The notes under the pieces are model-generated. The model did no database searches and was not told the DNA's origin. It was given only the letters and a program-made list of their open reading frames with translations. From Phoronis australis (taxonomy: Eukaryota; Phoronida; Phoronidae), in contig NMRA01000284.1 of the NCBI GenBank assembly GCA_002633005.1, positions 225,187 to 267,423 on the forward strand: a stretch of 42,237 nt of DNA, given 5' to 3'. This document shows, in pieces, positions 10,263 to 19,500 of this stretch (position 1 is the first letter of the stretch; each line of letters begins with the position of its first letter). Position numbers and translations under genes: made by a program.

Positions 10263-10285
10263 AAGATGGCGGAAGCCGCCATCTT
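10263..10285. promoter_or_regulatory. Perfect palindrome of two YY1-like sites
   Basis: AAGATGGCGG-AAG-CCGCCATCTT: both 10-bp arms match the YY1 core (AAGATGGCGGC type). The left TIR keeps one arm intact (5371-5380) and a mutated second arm. Confidence 0.45.
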
Positions 10286-10409
10286 AAATTATAAAAATAC
10301 TCAAAGTTGCACAAAGTGCAACCAAGTTAACCACATATAATAAATTTCCAAAAGAACACTTTACAGTAAACATCATTGCAGGGTCAGCTTTTTGGTAACT
10401 AGACTAATA

Positions 10410-10818
10410 TGCACGTTCTTTGACTGCCTGTCGCAGACGGGTTGCAAATTGCAGTGTCAGTCGTCTCACCTTTTTTTTATCAATTGACGAAACGAGGTCT
10501 GGCAAACGCGGTATTTATATACTTGTGGAACGAAATACTCGTTCAGCTTTTGAACAGCCACATCGTAGTCTTTGGCGGTGCTCGTGTCCGAGAGAGTCCA
10601 GAAAATGTCCTGCACAGAAAAGGCGGCGTCGGGATCAGGACTCAGTGTCATGGGCTCTGCGCCTTTGGCAATTTTCTCATTACCTTGCGCGCCATCAGGC
10701 CCTTGCTGTCAGCAAAAAGTTCAAACGACATTAACCATCTCTCCCACCGTGGACCAGCAGTAGCTGGGTCGTAGAAACAGTCAAACTGTGGAATTTGAGA
10801 GCCACCTTCTTCTGCCAT
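10410..10818 (-). pseudogene. Gypsy gag N-terminal part
   Basis: The ATG at 10816-10818 starts a frame with IPQFDCFYDP, GPRWERWLMSFELFADS (about 10715-10785), then a stop at about 10650. In the next frame come VQDIFWTLSD and DYDVAVQKLNEYFVPQV (about 10510-10600), and in another frame QFATRLRQAVKERAY down to 10410. These are the typical start and middle of gag in one lineage of invertebrate Gypsy elements. A short deletion near 10650 removed part of the usual sequence. The gag stops at the ATA target of the 5.2-kb insertion and resumes at 5218. Confidence 0.8.
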
Positions 10819-10876
10819 TTTCCGGTTTATGAATTACTGTCCAAAATTATCCAAAACAAGAAAATCCAAAAAAATA

Positions 10877-10889
10877 TCCTCGTCGCTAA
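10877..10889 (-). other. Likely primer-binding site of the Gypsy element
   Basis: On the minus strand the LTR ends ..TATTACA and is followed by TTAGCGACGAGGATA, close to the TTGGCGACGAGGATA that follows the LTR in related Gypsy elements. One G-to-A change would weaken tRNA pairing. The tRNA identity is not deduced. Confidence 0.5.
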
Positions 10890-11107
10890 TGTAATATTGT
10901 GAGATACCACACGAATTCAATTAAATATAATGTATTAGATATAAGAACTGCATCAAAGCACATACAACGACATTCAGGTCCAATGGTTAACTAACTAGCT
11001 TCTAGCAGTGAGAGTCAATATGAGAACAAACCAAGGTCATGGGTTCATATACCACATGGCTGTGATAAACAAACAGTAAAGCACACGGTGTAATCTGATA
11101 CATGACA
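10890..11107 (-). repeat. Ty3/Gypsy 5' LTR
   Basis: A 218-bp direct repeat partner of 1137-1382. On the minus strand it starts TGTCATGTATCAG at 11107 and ends TTACA at 10890, just before the primer-binding-site-like sequence and 72 bp upstream of the gag ATG. Confidence 0.72.
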
Positions 11108-12520
11108 GTGTGGGTTGACGAGGCTTATTGATATCCGTTAAAAGGTTTTGGCTTATTCACAGATATTAAAAACGACCCTCCCGGTGGCCATCTTGTTCTC
11201 TGAAGGCTACAATACGTAAACCTCGACAACACTGAATCGTTTGGAGGAAATTTCATTTGAAAACTCCTTTCAAATCTGCTAAACGAGCAGCGTGACCTAC
11301 CCTCATAGCAAATTACACGCCGGGCAATTGTGGGAAAAACAACCACCAAAAGTTTTTATATGACACCTCGCTGTCTTTAACTCGCAAGATGATGCCAACG
11401 ATGCATTAGCACTGAGGTGACAGAACGAAGATACTTTGAACTCGTCAAGGGTTTGGTACCCTTTAATACAAAACGGGTTTAGGATCCTTTAATTACTGTT
11501 TCATTGCAACGTTATGTTGACAACGTTAAAGTTCACGGAGCTGCATCAGATTATTAGAAGCTAGGCAACTAATTTTATCCGAGTATGGCTTTAGGTTAAA
11601 AACTGAAAATAACGTCTTTTAAAAATGTGATCGTAGACTCGGGTTCAAACTCGCATGTACGTAAACGAAAAACCACGCACTCAATGGGGCCATTGCGAAC
11701 TTCGTGACCTGACACCAGTGACAAAAGTAAGATCGACGTGCCGCAGCGTTTTCGTCATAACAGGAAAAGGTTTTCACCATCGAAAAGAACATGAGAGAAT
11801 AAGGATCTAGACTGGATACAATATAGGAGACGGCTGGATGTCCCGGGCAAAGATGAGAGTTGCATGACGTTATTCACTTGCCGATCGTGTGCGTTAATCT
11901 CTTGGGAATTAGTTCTGACTGATATGGAATTCATAAACCCTCACCGATGGATTATAGGCCGATAAGCCGACTCCTCCTTAAAGTTCACCAACGGCATTTT
12001 TATTAATGTCGGCGATCTTCAATCATTGCCAAGTGACAGGCAATACACAAGTACTGTGTGTGACATTTTCGAATTCGCAATTTAAGGATTGGCCAGCCCC
12101 AATAAACTGTGAAGCATTTTTTGATTCTGGTGGTTTCGATGTTCTTCACTGGTAGCGGAAATGGAATCCTGTCACGATAAAGATTATGAGATTTTACGAG
12201 TCAGAGTAAAAGGCCTGGGCAGTTCGATTTTCGTTTTTAACAAGAGTAACAAGGTGATATGGAGCTTAAACTAGGCTGTTTTCTCCTTCAATTTCAGAAA
12301 TCCAGTTACATGTCAGAACAGGGTAGATTACGGTCATGGTTACTTATCCAGTTCATGTCAGAAATTTGCATTGCAACGGTCGACATGCTGTGTCCAAAAT
12401 AAAATCTTCATCGCTGTGTTATAAGGTAAATGCAGACATTCTTACGAGCAGATTATGTTTTAGAAGTTGTTTATTTGAGAAAATGTGTTTTATGTTAAAA
12501 CAACCACTATAGAATTATAC
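11108..12520. other. Intergenic DNA between the Gypsy element and EEFSEC, nothing recognised
   Basis: No coding exon of a known family was found. The open frame at 11125-11349 (minus) shows no recognisable domain. Confidence 0.5.
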
Positions 12521-12526
12521 TTTATT
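12521..12526 (-). terminator. EEFSEC: Candidate EEFSEC poly(A) signal
   Basis: AATAAA on the minus strand, the only canonical hexamer I found between the EEFSEC stop (13536) and this point. It implies a 3' UTR of about 1 kb. Transcript evidence would be needed to prefer it over variant signals nearer the stop. Confidence 0.3.
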
Positions 12527-12719
12527 GCAGTGCCTCTTTTTCAGTAACACCATAATACCATAAGTCCCATTAAAAAACAGCACTGTCTAGTAGTTTTGCA
12601 AAATCATGCAACTCTTGGCGATGAATATAGCGATAGATTACAAATGAAGGGAGGAAACAGAACAGACCTGAGGCCAATTCCTTTCTAACAGAAGTGCTGA
12701 CCAATGAAGCTATTTACAG

Positions 12720-12880
12720 TAAGGGTATTGTGGGATATACATGTTCCTCGACATCTATTGGCCGCGAATGTAGTACGTTCTCTGGTTTCATTGGTTGGTT
12801 TCAGGAATGCCAATTTCCCACAATCCATTGCAGATCACACTAATCTCTGTCCGCAAAAAGGTCAACGTGGAGGGGTAGCA
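12720..12880. repeat. Dispersed repeat, copy A
   Basis: TTTCCCACAATCCATTG (12815-12831) and the following ATCTCTGTCC...AAAGGTCAAC match 16885-16935 (TTTCCCACAATTCATTG, ATCTATCC...TAGGTCAAC) in the same orientation over about 55 bp. GTATTGTGGGA at 12725 is an inverted partner of CCCACAAT. The open frame 12704-12994 crosses this repeat and is not taken as a gene. Confidence 0.4.
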
Positions 12881-13535
12881 GACGGTCAAATTCATGCACA
12901 TGCATGCCCACGGCCTTTGGAGGGGTCAAACACCCAAAATGTGGACACATCCAAAGACAAAGCACTCATAAACTCTGTGTATGTGTGTCAATAGTGTGAC
13001 ATGGAAGGTGAATGACACAAACTCCACTTTGATTGCAGCCACAGAATTGTAGTCATGGAGAGTGTCATCAGGGATCATCCATCAAAAGGTCACGTCACTC
13101 AACATTTCTGACAATGTTTGATTTCTGCTATTTTTTATATTTTTCAAACAATATGCTTTGAGAAAAAGGAAGTATTAAATACAATTCTCTTTCAAGTAAA
13201 TAACTCCAGTAATGTAATGGTGCACTTATTATCAAATAACATTGTATAAGGACCTCTTCATTATTAAACAGAGTCAGTAGATTGCGATGACATGATTTAA
13301 TATCACACTGAATATCATCTTTTCACTCTCAGTGGGGCCACACAATGGCAAGACCCTCTAGCCACCCCCACACTGTGTAGCCATCTCCACACGTCAACAT
13401 GGAGAGAAGACCATCTCTGTACCTCTTGCACTGGGTTGCCAGTTGTCACTGTCGGGAGTCAATACATTGATAAGACCATCTACCCACACCAATAGCCAGC
13501 TTCGCCAAGTCGGCATCATCTCATGTTGCACTGTT

Positions 13536-16500
13536 TCATGTCTGAATCATTTGCTTCTTTGGATCAAACAGAAATCGTTTAAAATTCAATAAGACCTTGA
13601 CTGGCTCAGCATCGCTGCCTGTTGGAGCCTCTGCTTTATCCTTGCCTTTCTTCCGACCACTGTATCTGTCCACAGTAGACTGCTGCAGACCACCTGGCAA
13701 TGAAATAGATAACACATCTTTGCATCAATCTCTATACTAGGTTCTTAAAGCCGTACTTGTAGACTATTTCCCTTTTTTACTGAAAGGTGTTTCATTATTC
13801 CCGAGGGTCTAAAAGTTGTCATCACTGTCCTAAATGCAACAAACCCTAGAGAGATAGCTTAAAATTGACCTATCGCAAGCTCCGCCCCCTTGCGAAATGT
13901 CTACAAACAAACAATAAGTTTTACCTGGTAACGTCTTGTTTGTCGGGTAAAATGGCAGCTTGGAAACGAAGTTATGTCAAGAATGTTGCGTTCTAATTGG
14001 TCGGTTAAGCCGTCACTCAAAATCCTGGCAATAGGTCAATTGGTACATATGACAAACAGCATTTGCTGATTATTCAAGTTTGACTTACTGCTCCACCTGG
14101 TGGAATGATGTCACAAAGTGCACTGGACTAGTCAACAGAAAAAGAGATTCCTGCAGTATGTTTTCAAAGATTTGACAGATTTATCAAATCAGATTGCAAT
14201 TTGAAAAAAGAGCTGATCGATTATTACTCCCAAATTATGATTACGATAAAATTTCTCGAATTTAGGACAAAATATGGCCGACAAGTGAAAATTTATTTTT
14301 TTACATTGTCTATGAAAAATATGAAGCACCATAGAAACGCTTTCTAATGTTCAAGTCCTGTATCATTGCTAACATCAAACATTGTTTTGAAAAATTCACA
14401 ACAATGTTGGCAGTCCAAGAAAAATGAGAAAATGTCAATTTTAGTGAATCATTTTTGTCCGAAATTGGCGAGATATTACCGTACTCAGCAATAGGCATTA
14501 TTGTACTTGCATCCTTAATCCCTGCAACTGTGTCATGGAAAAAATACAGTTTATCATTTATTTACAAACTAATATTAGTATACAATCTGATTTTGTATGA
14601 GAGAACACACAATCACATATCCATGATAGAAACAGGTGTGAGTGTGCGAATTCAACCTTAAAACAGAAAGCTATTTTGAACATAAGAACCTTCTACTCTA
14701 TAGTAAAAACTCTACAGTAGATATTTTAGTCATGTTTGTACAAAAGACTACCTCCAGATGGGTAAACAGCTCCCCAAGGTACCCTTACCTGGTGTTTGTA
14801 CAAGGCACTACCTCCAGACCGGTAGACAGCTCCCCAGAGCACCTTTACCTGGTGTTTGTACAATGCACTACCTCCAGACCAGTAGACAGCTCCACAAAGC
14901 ACCCTTACCTTGTGTTTGTACAAGGCACTACCACCAGCTCCCCAGAGCACCTTTACCAGGTGTTTGTATAATGCACTACCTCCAGACCGGTAGACAGCTC
15001 CCCAGAGCACCTTTACCTGGTGTTTGTACAAGGCACTACCTCCAGACCGGTAGACAGCTCCCCAGAGCACCTTTACCTGGTGTTTGTACATGGCACTACC
15101 TCCAGACCAGTAGACAGCTCCCCAGAGCACCCTTACCTTGTGTTTGTACAAGGCACTACCACCAGCTCCCCAGAGCACCTTTACCTGGTGTTTGTATAAT
15201 GCACTACCTCCAGACCAGTAGACAGCTCCCAGAGCACCCTTACCTTGTGTTTGTACAAGGTACTACCACCAGCTCCCCAGAGCACCCTTACCTGGTGTTT
15301 GTATAATGCACTACCTCCAGACCGGTAGACAGCTCCCCAGAGCACCCTTACCTTGTGTTTGTACAAGGCACTACCTCCAGACTGGTAGACAGCTCCACAG
15401 AGCACCCTTACCTGGTGTTTGTAAAAGACACTACCTCCAGACCGGTAGACAGCTCCCCAGAGCACCCTTACCTTGTGTTTGTACAATGCACTACCTCCAG
15501 ACCTGTAGACAGCTCCCCTGAGCACCCTTACCTGGTGTTTGTACAAGACACTACCTCCAGACCGGTAGGCAGCTCCCCAGAGCACCCTTACCTGGTATCC
15601 TCACTTTGTATTTGCCGCTCTGCCCGAACCCTCCCTCGATGACTCCCTCTTCACCGGTCGACAGCGACACCTTCAGGCCAACAAACAACATCAGGTTACT
15701 CTCTTTTTTAAACAAAGAGCGACCAACAATCGTACATGGGTCCATGACTCGCTCGACCAGTCCTTCCCGCCTCTTTGTCTTATAGACACGTACACTCGGT
15801 AGAACAGTCTGGGTGTATTTGGGGTCAGATATCGGTAATAACAGCTGACCATGAAAGGCCAATCGACACGTGTTTGTGTGGATGTCTGTGTCTAGCCGTG
15901 ACCCTATCACCAGACACTGTGGGCTGCAAGTCACACATTTTTCAAACTCCAGTAGTGCATACACACGTTTCATACTCTCCGTGGTTTCTGACATATCATC
16001 ATCAAAAAGTTCCTCCATGTAATTATATTCTTCATTAAGGTTGAACTCATCAGGTGGTGCACCACTAGATGAAGATTCACCAGACGGTGCATCCCCTGAC
16101 AACCCATCACTACTTGATGAAAGTCCAAAGAATAACACACGGCCCATAACAGTCTCGTGACCCATAGTTATGTGAAATTTTGCCTTAGATGTAATGGCCG
16201 ACTTGTAGTACGGTATTTTCTTGACCGAAACGATGGCTGCACAGATTGTGGGTAAAGCACTAGGAGTGCACACTAGCCCCCTCTCAAGGAGTTTGGGATC
16301 AAACTGGGTGACACAGACTCCAACACGATCACCCTGAAACAAGCAAGTATAACATTACAAAAGAAACATTTCCAAACAAAACATTCGATAGTTTAACACC
16401 AAAGGTACAAGAAACGTTCTAAAAAATCTTCAAAAGAAATTTCACACCAAGTACCTTTAAAAAGAAAAAAATCTGATTTTAGATCTATGTTCAACGTAAA

Positions 16501-19500
16501 TTGTATTTTTGTAACAGGTTAAAAAAGTGATTTACACACCGTGTCTTCCACTTCTGAACATCCATATTTCATACTGATATCACATGGCTGTCAATAACTT
16601 TATTCAGTTGTGTCAACTACCACACTGCATATTTGGTTAATTCTGGAAAATGTTCAGACTGGTTCCTATCTAGTCAACCTCTGCCTTAAACTCAAAGGGA
16701 TGAAAGTGGAGGTTTAGCGGTCGATGGAGGAAGAGTCCAATATTAACAGCATGAGGACTTCCTCTCATTGACCTCACATGTGGAGGGGAACTGACTCCCG
16801 GATAGCGATTTATGAGTCATCCTTCCTTCTTGCAACCAAGTGACTGGATAATGTTTGTTCTTCATCTGATTTTGAAAGAATAGTTTCCCACAATTCATTG
16901 TGTATACAACTCTTATCTATCCATAAATAGGTCAACTGTACTTGACCTACTTGCATTGCCATGTCAACAGGCTGTCTGAACATTTGCATTGACTTGACTT
17001 TCTTCGTCACTTTAAGGGAGGGTATTTCCACAGTCTGAAACAAATAAATCAAAGATGAAATATTAATTAATATATATAATTAAAACACTTTAGTCTTAAT
17101 CCACCCGGCTTTGGTGATTTTCAATGTTAGAAAAGGGCAAACTTTAGAATCAGTTCATTTACCGTTAAAGAGGGTCATAACTTAATTATAAAAAGTAAAC
17201 ACTAAAGTTGCTGAATCCTTGGCTGCACTTGATTGACTTTGCTAATTCAATGTCATGAGACATCCAGTTTGTTCTTGATGATGACTATTGGCTCAAATAT
17301 CACTCAGATGTCTTAGGCTGGCGGACCCGGTAAAACTGGAGAAGTCAATCAACTACTGCCATTGTTTTTCCATTTTGAATTGGTTTTGAATAATTTGGAA
17401 TTGAAACGAGGCAAGACTTTATGACTTTTCACAAAGTTTTAAAAAACACGTTAAGGTCACATGCCAAACATGTGGTTTAATTTGAGTTTCACCTGTCTCA
17501 TTTACCTAAATTATTTTAACACCAGGTGATGCCCAAGACTTACATCATTGACCCGAACAGAGCCACTGAGCACAGTGCCAGTAATGACTGTCCCCTGACC
17601 TCGAATGGAGAAACAATGGTCTACGGAGAAAATAAAAGGCCCGGATGGTGAGCGGGTGGGCCGGTAGGTGTTGTCTTGTAAGGTCTTTATTAATGCGTTG
17701 ATGGAGCCTGTGTCTGGTGCCTCCGAGCCCTGGATGGGATAATGGAAGAAAATGAGTACTTTAACACACCTAAATAAGTTGGCAAAACGACCAAGCATAC
17801 CCCAGAGGCAGATCTACAGGGGGGGGGGGGGGGTTCAGGGGGTTCAAACCCCACCCTCGGGACAGGATCAAAATTAAGAATTAAAAAAAATTCCACCAGA
17901 AAAACAAAATAAGCTACTAAAAACCTTCCGCTCATTGCTATGCGCCTCGAATTCGCTCGAATCCTGAACCCCTCTTTACTGAAAACGTAGATCTGCCACT
18001 GTACCTGATCATAACATCCGAACATAAGCAGAATGCATGACTAGAGTAACTAGGACTGTGATGGAACGGTATTTTGAAAATTTATTATTGGCATAAGCTA
18101 ACGAGTCGACAGCTTATTAGGGGTTCATATGCAATTCCGTTTTCTTAACCTGAAACATTTTATTAATAATATGTGTGTATAAGGTTACTCATGTGCACCA
18201 GTTGCTAAGGCAACAGTTCATAAGATGGATTATATGGTCTTTGGTAGAATTCATGTTGTTTGAGACATTCCACTCATAATATACAATGCAGTACCACGCT
18301 AGCAGTCTAATGCCTGTACTACCTTGGTACACGACTTTTGATAACGTCTGACCTTTTGCGACACAGGGTTATGGACAAACACTCACCTCTGGACCACCAG
18401 GTTTGGCGCTCACACATACAACAGGTGACTGAGCAAATCGTGTACTCTCCAAAGTCTTCAGTACTCTCTTGGACATCTGCTCAACACAATTTAACACACA
18501 ATGAAAAGGTGGGCTAGCATAACACAACTGCCTATTAGCAGGAAGAGTCCTACTATTAGCCAGATACAACAACAATGAAGCATTTCATCTAACAGCGCTT
18601 GGAAAGATCATTGACAAAAAAGAGGAACATTTTCCAGGTGGTGTATCATTCCACAAATAAATAGGCTTGCGTGATAAAATTCTTTTATTGTGTAGTGAAA
18701 CTTAATTGAATTAAACGTTTTTGCATGAATAAAGTCAAAATAATGATAAAAAGAGGTGAAAAAAGAGGAAACTGGAAATCAAATAAGAGCCAAGAGGAAA
18801 TCGAAACCAAAAAATGAAATCTTCTTAAAAGAGGAAGATTCTAAGCCCTAATCTAAGTATGGTGAAATCTAAATTATCTGAAGGACTAAGTTTAGTAACT
18901 AGAATGACCCCACAGCCAAATTTTAGTGAAGTTTTCACTAGTGCCCATCTCATCAGTGCAAGTTTTGTTGTTATCTATTCTATGACTTTTTCTAAAGTTT
19001 GCAGTGACTGCAACCATGCATCAACCTAGTAGTACCTAAACTAAATATTCTAGGTATCAAGATCCAAAGAACAACAAAATAGTCTGTACAATTCAGAGTC
19101 AAAAATGTCAGCAATCTAGGGCAGGACAACAGTTTCTAGCTGAAGTCTGCACCCTTAATTCAACCTTACGTTCTTTAAGTGCTCTTAATTACGTACTATG
19201 AAAACTAAAATGGATAATGTTCAGTGTTCTGTGTATCAATAAATGTCTACCAGCGTTCCTATACAATCTTGGTATTTTTGTCTAAAAAGAAGCATTTTAA
19301 CAATGTGACAATATATAAAAGTAAGACTCAATAATACCTTTTCCACTGTAGCTTGGCGTTTGCTCTCGGGAATCAAGTCGACTTTGTTAATAACAACTAT
19401 CATTCGCTCACAGGCAATCTGTCCAATCACGAGGCACTCGGCAGTTTGTGTTTGAATACCCTTGGTCACATCGATGACTAGCAACATCAAGTCTATGATT

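Larger units (their letters stand above)
5222..10406. mobile_element. 5.2-kb element with long terminal inverted repeats, inserted in Gypsy gag
   Basis: The left terminus TAGTCTCGTTGCCA (5222) matches the inverted right terminus TAGTCTAGTTACCA (10406). Both are flanked by ATA (5219-5221 and 10407-10409), a 3-bp target duplication. Excising the element and one ATA rejoins gag in frame. Homology between the ends runs for roughly 280-340 bp at perhaps 70-75% identity by eye. No transposase domain was recognised, so the superfamily is open: a 3-bp duplication occurs in several DNA transposon groups. The interior holds other, younger-looking repeats listed separately. The 5,185-bp length probably includes these passengers. 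Confidence 0.75.
10125..10406 (-). repeat. Right long terminal inverted repeat
   Basis: Inverted partner of 5222-5560. It keeps the GTTGCAC..GTGCAAC hairpin, the DR1 motif (10137-10149) and a perfect 23-bp palindrome (10263-10285), and ends TAGTCTAGTTACCA on the minus strand. Confidence 0.78.

Noticed and set aside
10420-10774. Overlapping plus-strand open frames of 104 and 110 codons
   Set aside because: They are antisense shadows of the Gypsy gag on the minus strand.
12704-12994. 96-codon plus-strand open frame
   Set aside because: It crosses a dispersed repeat and matches no family; probably chance.
14726-15585. Long overlapping open frames on both strands with a 20-residue repeating pattern
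   Set aside because: They arise because the minisatellite units are multiples of three. They lie in an intron and show no independent coding signal.
14733-15595. Resemblance to a CRISPR array
   Set aside because: The units are contiguous tandem copies without unique spacers, in an animal gene.
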